Part shown: one piece after another, positions 17,777 to 28,091 of the stretch
How the letters are laid out: each line of letters starts with the position of its first letter
Position numbering within the stretch: the stretch's first letter is position 1
Assembly: GCF_007923355.1 (NCBI RefSeq)
Contig: NZ_VOGO01000002.1
Coordinates: 434,001-498,000, forward strand
Length of the DNA: 64,000 nucleotides
Direction: 5' to 3'
Source: Falsiphaeobacter marinintestinus
GTDB taxonomy: Bacteria > Pseudomonadota > Alphaproteobacteria > Rhodobacterales > Rhodobacteraceae
Notes under the pieces: model-generated
What the model was told of the DNA's origin: nothing
Database searches by the model: none
What the model saw: only the letters and a program-made list of their open reading frames with translations
Program-made: the position numbers and the translations under genes

Positions 17777-19072
17777 TCAGTTACCCTTCGTCAGGGTTTC
17801 GAAAAGCAGCGCCACGGCGGAACGATCGGGGAAACCGTTCCAATAGGTGTGGTCGTCTTTCTGATCGCCGTTTTCATCGACCGAATAGACCCCGTCCGAG
17901 GCTTGTTCGATCAGGTCGAAATACATCGCCTTGTCCGCGTCGCCCTTGATATGCAGATCAAAGAACGCTGTGGCAAAGTGCTGGGCGTTGTTGTTCATCC
18001 GGGTGCTGTCCCAGACCGCATCGGCGTAGTGTTCGAAGGGTACGAAATCGAGCGTTTCGACCGGTTCCCAGCTTTCCTCGGGCGCAGGCATCGGGGCGGC
18101 GGCATTGTGGTTGGCCCCGGCAAAGGTCAGCAGGTGGCGGTCTGTGCCGGTGGTGCCCTCAAAGATCTGGCGGATCGCGGCATAGACCGAAACATCGTCC
18201 GACCCGCCTGCGATCAGCAGCAGGGGCTTTTCGAACCCGGCGAGACCTTCGGCGTCCCAAAAGCCTGTGTTCATGCCCCATGGTCCGATGGCGATGATCG
18301 CCTTGACGCGCGGGTCGATCAAATCGGCGTGGGTTTGTGATCCGGCAAGATGCCGTTCAAGCAGACCGTTAGGGGTGCCCCAGCTGTATTCGGTTGATGC
18401 CTGGGTGACGCCCGCGCCGCCAAAGATCATCGCACCGTAACCGCCCATGGAATAGCCAAGCACACCGGTGTTGGACGCATCGGTGATGTCACCAATCGGG
18501 CCATCCAGCGCGGCCATTTGGTCGATGACGAATTTCTGATCGACGGGGCGGTTCAGCAGGGTTGAGCCAAAGGCCGCCATATCGGGATAGGTGCTGTCGG
18601 TGTGATCGATGGACACGGCAACATAGCCTTTGGAGGCAAGGTTTTCGCCCAGATGGGACATCAGGAACCGGTTGCCGGGATAGCCGTGCGAAATCACGAT
18701 CAGCGGATAGGTTTCACCGCTGGCCGGATCGGCGTCGCGGGCCGCGCTGCCGTGCAGCACGGTCTTGGTTATCCCGTCGCGGATTTCTGTTTCATAGGTG
18801 CCGCCGGGTTCTGTGCCGTCTTTCGCAGGGTACCAGACTTCGACCGTGAGCGGGCGGTCATAGACCGGTTCGCTGTCAGCGGTGGTGTTCAGAATGTCGA
18901 TTTGACCCGGGTTGGTGAAGGTCATCGTGGTGACGCCGACAGGGTGGTCTCCGAAGGCGGCCAGTTCCGGCGCATCGGGCCGGATCCGGTCAATGCGGTT
19001 CTCGGCCGTGGCCGCCCCGCAGGTCAAACCTGCGACTATTGCCGCGCCCAATACCATTGATTTCGAATGCAT
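17777..19072 (-). CDS. Exported alpha/beta hydrolase, PAF-acetylhydrolase-like
   Basis: A 431-residue exported hydrolase. A signal peptide occupies residues 1 to about 22 (MHSKSMVLGAAIVAGLTCGAATA). The mature enzyme shows PLIVISHGYPGNRF (oxyanion region), the Ser elbow VLGYSMGGYGAMIFGG, an Asp candidate in IAGGSDDVSV and a His in FAGANHNAAA. The layout resembles the dienelactone hydrolase / platelet-activating-factor acetylhydrolase group; a lipid or ester substrate in the periplasm is likely but unproven. GGGAGGATCAT immediately precedes ATG 19072; longer in-frame starts lack a ribosome site and would bury the signal peptide. It stands alone, divergent from the PPK2 gene. Confidence 0.82.
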   Translation of the reverse strand: MHSKSMVLGAAIVAGLTCGAATAENRIDRIRPDAPELAAFGDHPVGVTTMTFTNPGQIDILNTTADSEPVYDRPLTVEVWYPAKDGTEPGGTYETEIRDGITKTVLHGSAARDADPASGETYPLIVISHGYPGNRFLMSHLGENLASKGYVAVSIDHTDSTYPDMAAFGSTLLNRPVDQKFVIDQMAALDGPIGDITDASNTGVLGYSMGGYGAMIFGGAGVTQASTEYSWGTPNGLLERHLAGSQTHADLIDPRVKAIIAIGPWGMNTGFWDAEGLAGFEKPLLLIAGGSDDVSVYAAIRQIFEGTTGTDRHLLTFAGANHNAAAPMPAPEESWEPVETLDFVPFEHYADAVWDSTRMNNNAQHFATAFFDLHIKGDADKAMYFDLIEQASDGVYSVDENGDQKDDHTYWNGFPDRSAVALLFETLTKGN

Positions 19073-19237
19073 ATGATCCTCCCAGATCCGGAACTGTTTG
19101 CTGGCCTGACCGTACTGTCGTGTCAGGATCGTGTCGTTAGATGAATTGTGAAGCTTTTTTGACACCGATCAAGGCGCGATCTGACGATATTGGCTAGATC
19201 GGGGTCAATCTTACCAATTCTTGACAGGAGATATTTC

Positions 19238-20215
19238 ATGACTGACGCCGCGCAGGCCAAAACCTCAGTTTCCAATACACCCGCTGCGGCGGCAAAAGTG
19301 GCGTCGCCCGCAGCGAATGTCGTCGATAAACCGGCACCTGCCGAGCGGCCCATGCGGACTGCCCCGAACCCTGAACAGATCCGCCGGGCGTTTGAAAGTG
19401 GCAAGTATCCTTACACCAAGAAAATGGCCCGCCGGCCGTATGAGGCAGAAAAGGCCCGCCTGCAGGCTGAACTGCTGAAAGTGCAGCTTTGGGCGCAGGA
19501 AACCGGTCAGAAATTTGTGTTGTTGTTTGAGGGTCGCGACGCGGCTGGCAAGGGCGGTACCATCAAACGGTACATGGAGCACCTGAACCCCCGGTCGGCC
19601 CGGGTTGTCGCGCTGAACAAGCCGACATGGGAAGAAAAGGGTCAGTGGTATTTCCAAAGGTATATCAATGAATTGCCGACCGTAGGTGAGATGGTTTTCT
19701 ATGATCGGTCCTGGTACAATCGCGCCGGTGTCGAGCGGGTCATGGGGTTCTGCGAACCCAACGAATATCTGGAGTTCATGCGCCAGACGCCTGAATTGGA
19801 GCGCATGTTGGTGCGGTCGGGTATCCGTTTGTACAAATACTGGTTCTCGGTCACGCAGGAAGAGCAGCGCAACCGGTTCAAGTCACGCGAAACCGATCCG
19901 TTGAAGCAGTGGAAGCTGTCGCCGATTGATAAGGCATCGCTGGACAAGTGGGATGATTATACCGAGGCAAAAGAGGCGATGTTCTTTTACACAGACACCG
20001 CTGATGCGCCGTGGACCATCATCAAGTCGAACGACAAGAAGCGCGCGCGCCTGAATTGCATGAAGCATTTCCTGTCGACCATCGATTATCCGGACAAGGA
20101 CCATGACATCATCGGTCAGCCCGATCCGCTGATTACCGGGCAGGCGCATCATGTCATCCATCGCGCCGAACATATCCTTGGCACCGCGCTGCATCCCGAT
20201 ACGCGCAAAAGCTAA
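19238..20215 (+). CDS. ppk2: Polyphosphate kinase 2
   Basis: A 325-residue PPK2-family enzyme that uses polyphosphate to phosphorylate nucleotides, mainly NDP to NTP in class I. The Walker A loop is EGRDAAGKGGTIKRYMEHL, Walker B lies in MVFYDRSWYNRAGVERVMGF, and the lid region has RFKSRETDPLKQWKLSP. An Ala/Pro-rich N-terminal tail of about 45 residues precedes the core. The length and single domain fit class I. The start ATG 19238 has AGGAGA at proper spacing. No ppk1 or exopolyphosphatase gene is nearby. Confidence 0.93.
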   Translation: MTDAAQAKTSVSNTPAAAAKVASPAANVVDKPAPAERPMRTAPNPEQIRRAFESGKYPYTKKMARRPYEAEKARLQAELLKVQLWAQETGQKFVLLFEGRDAAGKGGTIKRYMEHLNPRSARVVALNKPTWEEKGQWYFQRYINELPTVGEMVFYDRSWYNRAGVERVMGFCEPNEYLEFMRQTPELERMLVRSGIRLYKYWFSVTQEEQRNRFKSRETDPLKQWKLSPIDKASLDKWDDYTEAKEAMFFYTDTADAPWTIIKSNDKKRARLNCMKHFLSTIDYPDKDHDIIGQPDPLITGQAHHVIHRAEHILGTALHPDTRKS

Positions 20216-20221
20216 GGGCGT

Positions 20222-20869
20222 TCAGATTGCCTGTAATTGTTCAAGAAGCGGCTGCAGGCGTCTGAAAACGATAGGTAATTCTTTTGTTGGGGCGGGCCAT
20301 TTTGCTTTGGGCAGGTCCGCCCAGACAGTCATGGATTTGCGGCGCAGAAAGTCGCCGTGCCGGTGGGTCTTGTCATAGGGTGCAGGCACGCGTTTCAAGT
20401 CGGGTTGGTCTGGTGTCAGGCCGTGATCTGCAAGGTCGGCGCAGGTTTTGGCGATGATATCGCCGGTTGGCCCGTCGATGGCTGCGCGCCAGCGTGTGAG
20501 GGCCTCTTTGTCAAACGCCATGATCCCTCCGCCAGCTTTGACATAATCAGGGGCAATTCCGAAAAACAGTCCGGTTTGCAGGCCGGGGCCGGTGATCGTC
20601 CAGAGCATGTGCAGATGGGTGTGATAGGGTGTCTTGTCCTTTGAGAACCGTACATCTCGGTGCGGGCGAAACAGCTTGGGCGTGACCTGCCAACCGGGGT
20701 TGGTTTTCAGGTCATAGGCAATCTGATCCAGCAACAGGGTTGCAGGTGTTTTTAGTTCAGTTTCAAAGCGTTGCTTGTTGTCATTAAACCAGTCGCGCGT
20801 GTTGGTTTTTGCCAGATCTGCAAGGAATGCGCGGGCGTCTGGGATCAGGTGGGCGAAGGGATCTGACAT
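20222..20869 (-). CDS. DUF2461 / TIGR02453 family protein
   Basis: A 215-residue cytoplasmic protein of the DUF2461 (TIGR02453) family. Typical segments are ARAFLADLAKTNTRDWFNDN near the N-terminus, the central LFRPHRDVRFSKDKTPYHTH, and the following ITGPGLQTGLFFGIAPD. The biochemical function of the family is unknown. It converges on ppk2 with 6 bases between stops. GGAG lies 7 bases before the ATG. Confidence 0.88.
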   Translation of the reverse strand: MSDPFAHLIPDARAFLADLAKTNTRDWFNDNKQRFETELKTPATLLLDQIAYDLKTNPGWQVTPKLFRPHRDVRFSKDKTPYHTHLHMLWTITGPGLQTGLFFGIAPDYVKAGGGIMAFDKEALTRWRAAIDGPTGDIIAKTCADLADHGLTPDQPDLKRVPAPYDKTHRHGDFLRRKSMTVWADLPKAKWPAPTKELPIVFRRLQPLLEQLQAI

Positions 20870-21001
20870 GGGGCGGCTCCGGTCTGCTGGGTCTGGGTGC
20901 AGGGTGTCAGAGCGTAGTATGGCATGTGGATCGCCAGGACCCGAGCAGTGTTTTGGGTGGCAGCCCGGTGTTTGATCCGGGCCGCCTGTTGTCTTCAGGG
21001 A

Positions 21002-21973
21002 TTAACAGCCATCGACGCAGGTGCCGTCGGATGAGAATTCCATCGTGTTGCCACTAAGCGGAATGTGGACGGGCATAGTGGCCAGGTCGCGGAACTTTGC
21101 GGTGCGGGTGCCGTCGATGACCTTGCCGCCTTTGGTGGCCTCTTCGTTGGCGTGGGACGGGATCACCGAGGCGGGTTTGACCAGTTCGTTGACCACATAG
21201 GCGGCTTCGGTTGGGCCGGTGGTGAAGGTGTCGCCGATATTGATCACGACAAGGTTGGCGCCGTAAAAGCCCTTCACAACGGCCTCTTGTTCCGCCGTCA
21301 TGCCGGTATCGCCCGAGAGATACGCGGTCAGGCCGTTCGAGAACCGCAGGATGTAACCGGTCGGCGGGCCGACATAGCCGGCAATACCTGCGGCTTTCAT
21401 CAGATCGCCAAGATCACCGCCGATGAAGGCCGGGTTGACGCCGTTGCTGTGCGCGGCGGGCACGGTCGAAATGCCAACCCCGCCCACGGTGTGGGTTGCG
21501 CCAAAGCGGGCGAGGACCGATTTCTTGGGATCACCGTCAAGGCTGGCCAGTTTTGCACCGAAGAACGGCGGCATTTCGCTGCCGGTCACGATCTTGGCGC
21601 CCTTGGCGTGGGCAATTCTGACGACATTGGTTTCGGGCAGGGCGACGACCGACAGGTCGGGCTTGCCGCAGGCACCGGCATCGACAGCGCTGGTGTGGCG
21701 CGCGCCGACGTGGTCGCCATGCATATGTGTGACCAGAAGCGCGTCGATATCGCCCAGTCGCGGATCGTCGGCCCCTGCGATGGTCATGCCCGCGTCATAG
21801 AGGATGCGGGTGCCATCGGGGTCTTCGAACATGATGGCGCGGTCAAGGCGGCAGAATTCGCCGGTGATGCCCCCCAGCGGGGTGACTTTGACGTTTTGTG
21901 CCAGCGATGCGGTGGCCGCAAAAGCTGCGAAGCCGCAGCCGGCAACAAGGGTTAGGATTGCTGATTTTTTCAT
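21002..21973 (-). CDS. Exported MBL-fold metallo-hydrolase
   Basis: A 323-residue metallo-beta-lactamase-fold hydrolase with a signal peptide (MKKSAILTLVAGCGFAAFAATASLAQ). The metal motif is LLVTHMHGDHVGARH (HxHxDH), with further ligands in AAHSNGVNP and LSGDTGMT, and a C-terminal His in VIPSHANEEA. It resembles UlaG-like metal-dependent hydrolases. The substrate is unknown; it acts in the periplasm. GGGAGGAGA precedes the ATG. It is divergent from the MATE gene across a 240-base AT-richer gap that should hold both promoters. Confidence 0.88.
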   Translation of the reverse strand: MKKSAILTLVAGCGFAAFAATASLAQNVKVTPLGGITGEFCRLDRAIMFEDPDGTRILYDAGMTIAGADDPRLGDIDALLVTHMHGDHVGARHTSAVDAGACGKPDLSVVALPETNVVRIAHAKGAKIVTGSEMPPFFGAKLASLDGDPKKSVLARFGATHTVGGVGISTVPAAHSNGVNPAFIGGDLGDLMKAAGIAGYVGPPTGYILRFSNGLTAYLSGDTGMTAEQEAVVKGFYGANLVVINIGDTFTTGPTEAAYVVNELVKPASVIPSHANEEATKGGKVIDGTRTAKFRDLATMPVHIPLSGNTMEFSSDGTCVDGC

Positions 21974-22215
21974 GGTCGATCTCCTCCCGATGGTCGATTC
22001 CCGTCCAAAAGTACCATGGTTTAGCGATTTATGTGAAAAAGGATTGATAAAATCGATTTATTGATGTCCCGCGTCCGCGTTCTGGCCTGAGATGCGCAAG
22101 ACGCCAACACCGCTCATGGCCACTGGCCTGTGGTGTGGTCGAGTCCGGCTGACCCTTTGGTGCAAGCGCGACAAGGAGTCTTGCGCCGGGTCAACTGGCC
22201 AGATACGCCAAACCC

Positions 22216-23577
22216 ATGATCCCGCGGATGACATATTCTGGCCACGCCAAGGCGATTGCCATTTTGGGGCTGCCGTTGATAGGCGGCCACCTTGCGCAGT
22301 TTGCCATTGGCCTGACCGATACGGTCATGCTGGGCTGGTATGGCGTTGAAGAGCTGGCGGCGGTCACATTGGCCGGAAGCTATTTCTTTGTGCTGTTTCT
22401 GTTGGGGGCAGGGTTCGGCTGGGCCGTCCTGCCGATGGTCGCGGCGGCAGATGCTGAGGACGACGAGACCAGCATTCGCCGGGTCACCCGAATGGGTCTG
22501 TGGTTGTCGCTGTTGTTCGCGACCTTCGTGGTTCCGGCGTTCTGGTTTTCGCGCCCGATCCTGCTGGCGCTGGGGCAAGAGGTCGAAGTGGCCAATATGG
22601 CCGCGCAATACCTGAAACTGGCGGGCTGGGGCTTGTATCCGGCGCTTTTGGTTGTTGTGCTGAAGTCCTATCTTGCTGCGTTGGAACGCACCCAGATTGT
22701 GCTGTGGATCACCATTGCTGCCGCGTTTGCCAACGGGTTTGCCAATTACGCTTTGATCTTTGGCAACTGGGGCGCGCCGGAACTGGGCGTCACCGGTGCT
22801 GCGATCGCGTCGATTGCCGCGCATATGGTGTCGCTGGCGGGCGTCGTGATCTATGCGTTGATTGTCCTGCCAGAACACAACCTGTTCCAGCGGTTTTGGC
22901 GGGCCGATTGGGAAATGTTCGCGCAGGTGTTCCGGTTGGGTGTACCGATCGGGCTGACCAGCCTGAGCGAAGTCACACTGTTTGCAGGGTCGGCCGTGAT
23001 GATCGGCTGGTTGGGGGCGGTGCCGCTGGCAGCACACGGGATCGCGCTGCAACTGGCCTCGGCGACGTTCATGATTCATCTGGGCCTGAGCAATGCGGCG
23101 ACGGTGCGGGCTGCGAATGCGTATGGACGTAAAGACCGGGCGCATCTGGCGCGTGGGGCCATGGTGGTCTGTTTCATGTCATTGGGCATTTCGGTCTTTG
23201 GCGTCGTGGCGTTTCTGGTGTTTCCCGAAGCGTTGCTGTCGCTGTTCATGGAACATGACAACCCCGAGCGCGCGACGATCATGACCATCGGGGTCGCCTT
23301 GCTGGCCGTGGCGGCGTTGTTTCAGACCGTGGACGGGTTGCAGGTTGTGGCGCTGGGATTGTTGCGCGGGGTGCAGGATACTGCGGTGCCGATGATCTAT
23401 GCGGCGCTGTCGTACTGGGCGGTCGGGATGCCCGCGTCTTACGTTCTGGGTTTTGTTTTTGATCTCGGCGGCGTCGGCGTGTGGCTGGGGCTGGTTGCGG
23501 GGCTGGCCTGCGCAAGTGTTCTGCTGTTGGCGCGATTCTGGCTGTATGGCATCCGCAAACTGCCCGCACCGGTTTGA
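22216..23577 (+). CDS. MATE-family efflux transporter
   Basis: A 453-residue membrane protein with about 12 hydrophobic helices and the MATE/NorM layout. The first half begins LGLPLIGGHLAQFAIGLTDTVMLGWYG, typical of the family, and the second half repeats it (RLGVPIGLTSLSEVTLFAGS). Such pumps export cationic drugs or metabolites in exchange for Na+ or H+. ATG 22216 is chosen; ATG 22228 is an equally plausible start and neither has a strong ribosome site. Its TGA overlaps the ATG of the truncated ceramidase-like gene (TGATG). Confidence 0.9.
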   Translation: MIPRMTYSGHAKAIAILGLPLIGGHLAQFAIGLTDTVMLGWYGVEELAAVTLAGSYFFVLFLLGAGFGWAVLPMVAAADAEDDETSIRRVTRMGLWLSLLFATFVVPAFWFSRPILLALGQEVEVANMAAQYLKLAGWGLYPALLVVVLKSYLAALERTQIVLWITIAAAFANGFANYALIFGNWGAPELGVTGAAIASIAAHMVSLAGVVIYALIVLPEHNLFQRFWRADWEMFAQVFRLGVPIGLTSLSEVTLFAGSAVMIGWLGAVPLAAHGIALQLASATFMIHLGLSNAATVRAANAYGRKDRAHLARGAMVVCFMSLGISVFGVVAFLVFPEALLSLFMEHDNPERATIMTIGVALLAVAALFQTVDGLQVVALGLLRGVQDTAVPMIYAALSYWAVGMPASYVLGFVFDLGGVGVWLGLVAGLACASVLLLARFWLYGIRKLPAPV

Positions 23578-23804
23578 TGCTGCCCCTGTTTATCGACCTT
23601 TATTGCGAGCGGACCGGCCCCGGGTTCTGGGGTGAACCGGTCAATGCGCTGAGCAACCTTACCTTTGCGGCGGCCGCTTTGATCGCGGCGCGCAGCCTGT
23701 CGCGCCGGGGTGGGGCGGACAGGGGCGAAGTTGTGCTGGTGGTGTTGGCGGGGGTGATCGGGTCTATGCCGCCGGGACGGTCGGTTAAAGCCGCTCCATC
23801 GTGA
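23577..23804 (+). pseudogene. Truncated ceramidase-family membrane protein
   Basis: A 75-residue remnant. The N-terminus LFIDLYCERTGPGFWGEPVNALSN matches the signature of the alkaline-ceramidase-like family (D-YCER-PGFW-EP-NA-TN), and the first hydrophobic helix follows. Family members run to about 200-230 residues with seven helices and conserved histidines; here the sequence breaks off after VLVVLAGVIGS and ends in an unrelated tail (MPPGRSVKAAPS). The break is near 23765, at the 3' end of the convergent methyltransferase gene. It looks like a deletion remnant, and its original function is presumably lost. Confidence 0.7.
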
Positions 23805-24552
23805 CGATAAAGCCGTGGCAGCGGTCTAGGGGTGTATCGGTGCAATGCGGGGCGTATTTCTGATTGAGATGCTTGAGCGCCGGATAGATCGTGTAGTACC
23901 GGTTATGGACCCAACGCGCGCGGGCCCAGTGCCGGTTTTCAGCTTCGACATCGCCATATCCTTCGATGCTTTCGATCTTCAGATCACCGGCGCTGGCAAT
24001 CAGGTCTTCGAGGATCTCTTTGGTGAAATGGCGGTAATGCGTGTCATTGTCGTTGGGGAAATTGACCGAGGGCGTGGTCAGGACAATCCGGCCGCCGCGT
24101 TTGACCAGATCGCGGACGTTGCGCAGGGCTTCGACGCATTGGTCTGGGGGGATGTGTTCAATCACTTCGACAAAGGTGGCGGCGTCGAAGGGGTCTGTGA
24201 AGGTTTCGGTAAATTCCGGGTCTTTTACATCGCAGCACAGAAACCGGGCGTCGGGAACAAGGCGTTTGGCGTGTTCGATGCCGTTCTTGCTCCAGTCGAT
24301 ACCAACGGTGTCGAGCCCGGCCCGAGCCATTTGGCCACAACTCCACCCGTCGCCGCATCCCACGTCGATGACGGTCTTGGCACCGCTGTCTTTCACAAGG
24401 TCGACGACGCGCGCGATGTAGGCCCGGTGCATGATTGTCCAGATGCAGTCTTCGTCCAGCAGCCAGATGTCGGGAAACCTGTACGTATAGTCATCAGCGG
24501 TGAACATCCGCCCCTCGGCGGCGGACCGTGTGTCCGTAGAATGCTGGTTCAT
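23785..24552 (-). CDS. Class I SAM-dependent methyltransferase
   Basis: A 255-residue Rossmann-fold methyltransferase. Motif I is VIDVGCGDGWSCGQMA, followed by the acidic VGIDWSKNGIEHAKRL, CCDVKDPEF, and the post-motif ATFVEVIEHIPPDQCVEAL and GGRIVLTTPSVNFPNDNDTHYRHF. This resembles UbiG/Coq3-like or sugar/polyketide O-methyltransferases. The substrate is unknown. The 3' end overlaps the truncated ceramidase remnant in the opposite orientation. The upstream gap 24553-24702 is AT-rich. Confidence 0.88.
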   Translation of the reverse strand: MNQHSTDTRSAAEGRMFTADDYTYRFPDIWLLDEDCIWTIMHRAYIARVVDLVKDSGAKTVIDVGCGDGWSCGQMARAGLDTVGIDWSKNGIEHAKRLVPDARFLCCDVKDPEFTETFTDPFDAATFVEVIEHIPPDQCVEALRNVRDLVKRGGRIVLTTPSVNFPNDNDTHYRHFTKEILEDLIASAGDLKIESIEGYGDVEAENRHWARARWVHNRYYTIYPALKHLNQKYAPHCTDTPLDRCHGFIVTMERL

Positions 24553-24702
24553 CTGAAAAAACCTGGGCTGCGTGAAGAAAATGTCTTTCGGTTAACCTTC
24601 GTTAACGCGAGGCAGATTTCAAAGGATTTCTTGGGGTCGCGAGGTCACATTTTGGTCAGCGATCAGATTTGGGAGGCAGGGGTCACGGGGCGTGGGCAGA
24701 TC

Positions 24703-25047
24703 TCAGGCGGGGTCCTGCCAGGGGGGCGGGATTGGTTTTCCGTTCACGCGAACCTCGTTGCGTTCGTTATCCAGCACGACGGGGGTGTCGAACAGGGTGA
24801 GCGTGGGGCGCACGCCAAAGCGGCCTTCCATCCAGTCGGCCCAGCCGTCATGGAACCATGCAAGCGCGTTTTCGCGGCTGTCAAATTCATAGATGCCGCC
24901 GCCGCCCGCATCCGAGTTCAGGTAATACTTGCGGCGCAAGCCTTTGACATCGTGAAATATCTTGGTGGATTCGACCGACTGGTCGATCACCATGTCTGTG
25001 TCGCGTTTCGGGCCATCCAGCGGGATCTGTACCAGTGCGATGATCAT
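24703..25047 (-). CDS. YdhR-like dimeric alpha-beta barrel protein
   Basis: A 114-residue protein whose first 100 residues look like the YdhR mono-oxygenase-like ferredoxin fold: MIIALVQIPL strand, long helix with IFHDVKGLRRKYYL, GGGGIYEFDSRENALAWF, and a final strand. Members are small dimers of uncertain function. The C-terminus is Pro-rich (GKPIPPPWQDP). It follows the DUF gene at 25105 on the same strand with a 57-base gap, so the two may be cotranscribed. Confidence 0.7.
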   Translation of the reverse strand: MIIALVQIPLDGPKRDTDMVIDQSVESTKIFHDVKGLRRKYYLNSDAGGGGIYEFDSRENALAWFHDGWADWMEGRFGVRPTLTLFDTPVVLDNERNEVRVNGKPIPPPWQDPA

Positions 25048-25104
25048 GTTGGTCCTTTCGGTTGCGCCGCCAGTATGCGTGGAAACCAGTGATGCGCAAC
25101 GGGA

Positions 25105-25515
25105 TCAGGACTTGCGGGTTTTCATGATCCGGTCGGCCTTCTTGCGGACCAGAACGGCGCGCAGGTCGTGCATGGCGAGCAGCAGCGCGTCAGTGACGTC
25201 TTCCAACTGCTCGTCATTGGCACGGGTTTGCGCCCAGTGGGTGGTCAGGTTGAGGTAATCGACAGCGCGGTGGATATCATCGAGATCGCGTTCGGCCAGC
25301 AATTCGGTCCGGTCGGCCATCCAGTCGCGGATGATTTCGACATCTTCGTCAGACAGATCGCGGTCACCATGCGGCTTGATTTCGCCGTTCTTGATGTTGA
25401 CGACCGCGATCTGGTCCATTTCGATGCGTCGCTGCCGGTTTTCGGTGTCGACACGGAACACAAAGGCTCCGTTTTCGCGGACACGAAAATAGTATTCTGG
25501 CAGATCCGTGCTCAT
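25105..25515 (-). CDS. Conserved hypothetical cytoplasmic protein
   Basis: A 136-residue charged, soluble protein. The N-terminal half is predicted beta (YYFRVRENGAFVFRVD, IAVVNIKNGEIKPHG) and the C-terminal half helical and acidic (DEDVEIIRDWMADRTELLAERDLDDIH), with a basic end (KKADRIMKTRKS). I do not recognise the family but the codon use matches neighbouring genes. It lies 15 bases after the stop of the aspartate aminotransferase gene on the same strand, so it is probably its operon partner. Confidence 0.7.
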   Translation of the reverse strand: MSTDLPEYYFRVRENGAFVFRVDTENRQRRIEMDQIAVVNIKNGEIKPHGDRDLSDEDVEIIRDWMADRTELLAERDLDDIHRAVDYLNLTTHWAQTRANDEQLEDVTDALLLAMHDLRAVLVRKKADRIMKTRKS

Positions 25516-25530
25516 TCAGGTCACCTGTCT

Positions 25531-26817
<1,287 letters not shown>

Positions 26818-26824
26818 CTATACG

Positions 26825-27223
26825 ATGACCGAGACGGAAAACGACTGGTTCGGACCCGAAGCTGCGACTTTTGGCGACCGTGTCACAGCCGCACGGGAAG
26901 CTGCCGGGATGACCCAGGCGCAGCTGTCCAAACGGTTGGGTGTCAAGAAAACCACCGTGCGCGGCTGGGAAGAAGACCTGTCGGAACCTCGGGCAAACAA
27001 GCTGTCGATGCTGTCCGGGTTGCTGAATGTCTCGATCATGTGGCTGCTGACCGGCGAAGGCGAAGGCATGGAAACCCCCGGCAGTGACGCGGAACTGGCC
27101 GGGGATCTGGTCAGCGTCATGACAGAACTGCGCGCGATCCGCGAAGAGATGCGCGCCGGGGCCGAACGTCTGGCCCGTCTGGAAAAGAAACTGCGGGTGA
27201 TGTTGGAGCAGGAACAGGCATGA
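26825..27223 (+). CDS. XRE-family transcriptional regulator
   Basis: A 132-residue regulator. The Cro/C1 helix-turn-helix is at about 17-72 (RVTAAREAAGMTQAQLSKRL, VKKTTVRGWEEDLSEPRANK). A predicted coiled-coil C-terminus (about 88-130: MTELRAIREEMRAGAERLAR and following) probably mediates dimerisation. GGAG precedes the ATG. The sdhE ATG overlaps its TGA (ATGA), so the two are translationally coupled. The operator and targets are unknown; a link to succinate dehydrogenase assembly is suggested only by the coupling. Confidence 0.85.
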   Translation: MTETENDWFGPEAATFGDRVTAAREAAGMTQAQLSKRLGVKKTTVRGWEEDLSEPRANKLSMLSGLLNVSIMWLLTGEGEGMETPGSDAELAGDLVSVMTELRAIREEMRAGAERLARLEKKLRVMLEQEQA

Positions 27224-27477
27224 CCGAGACGCGCGAAAACCGGATCAAACGACTGAAGATGCGCTCGATGCGGCGCGGCATCAAAGAGATGGATATTATC
27301 CTGAGCGCGTTTGCCGACCAGCGTCTGGCGGCGATGGCACCTGCCGATCTGGATCTGTATGACGCGCTGCTGAACGAGAACGATCAGGATCTGTATCAAT
27401 GGGTTACCGGACAGGTTCCGACCCCTGATCCGTTTGGGCCGTTGATGGGCGAAATCGCGCAAACCTTTCAAAAATAG
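27220..27477 (+). CDS. sdhE: FAD assembly factor SdhE
   Basis: An 85-residue helical protein of the SdhE/Sdh5 (DUF339) family, which promotes covalent attachment of FAD to the succinate dehydrogenase flavoprotein SdhA. The family signature MRRGIKEMD (RGxxE) is at residues 14-22, followed by DLYDALLNENDQDLYQWVTG. Length is normal for the family. It overlaps the upstream XRE gene by 4 bases. Confidence 0.93.
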   Translation: MTETRENRIKRLKMRSMRRGIKEMDIILSAFADQRLAAMAPADLDLYDALLNENDQDLYQWVTGQVPTPDPFGPLMGEIAQTFQK

Positions 27478-27552
27478 ACAAATACCAGCTTAACTGATTC
27501 TTCGGTAATTCGCGTCACTCTTAAGCCCGAGCAGGACGAGTCGGAGAGACGT

Positions 27553-28050
27553 ATGAGTTACGAAATGCAGTTGGACCCGGTATCCAACAAGGGGTTCATG
27601 GCCGGCTATCTTGAGTCGCTGGCGCTGGTTGAGCGGTTGCACAGGCTGCTTCTGGACGTGATCAAGGATGAATTCGAGCGGGTCGGCGTGTTAGAGATCA
27701 ACGCGGTTCAGGCGCTGCTGTTGTTCAACATCGGCGACAATGAAGTCACCGCCGGAGAGCTGAAAAGCCGCGGGTATTATCAGGGCAGCAATGTCAGCTA
27801 CAACCTGAAAAAGCTGGTCGACATGGGGTACATGCACCATCAGCGGTGCGAGGTTGACCGCCGGTCTGTCCGGGTCCGTCTGACCCAGAAAGGGCGTCAT
27901 GTCCGGGATGTGGTGGCGACGTTGTTTTCGCGCCATGCCAAAGGGCTGGAAGACAAGGGCGTGATCGACCATCAGGGCATAGAAGATATCACAACCGCGC
28001 TGAAGCGGGTCGAGCGGTACTGGACGGATCAGATCCGGTACATTTACTGA
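27553..28050 (+). CDS. ldtR: MarR-family winged-helix regulator, LdtR-like
   Basis: A 165-residue MarR-type regulator: an N-terminal dimerisation helix (GYLESLALVERLHRLLLDVI), a winged helix with recognition helix around GSNVSYNLKKLVDMGY, and a wing with CEVDRRSVRVRLTQKG. This matches the LdtR group of alphaproteobacteria, which controls L,D-transpeptidase and stress genes in Liberibacter and Sinorhizobium. No transpeptidase gene is present here. GGAGAG precedes the ATG. The symbol is by family resemblance. Confidence 0.8.
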   Translation: MSYEMQLDPVSNKGFMAGYLESLALVERLHRLLLDVIKDEFERVGVLEINAVQALLLFNIGDNEVTAGELKSRGYYQGSNVSYNLKKLVDMGYMHHQRCEVDRRSVRVRLTQKGRHVRDVVATLFSRHAKGLEDKGVIDHQGIEDITTALKRVERYWTDQIRYIY

Positions 28051-28091
28051 GGCAGGCCGCCCGTGGCCCCAGTGGGCTGCGGGCACACAGG

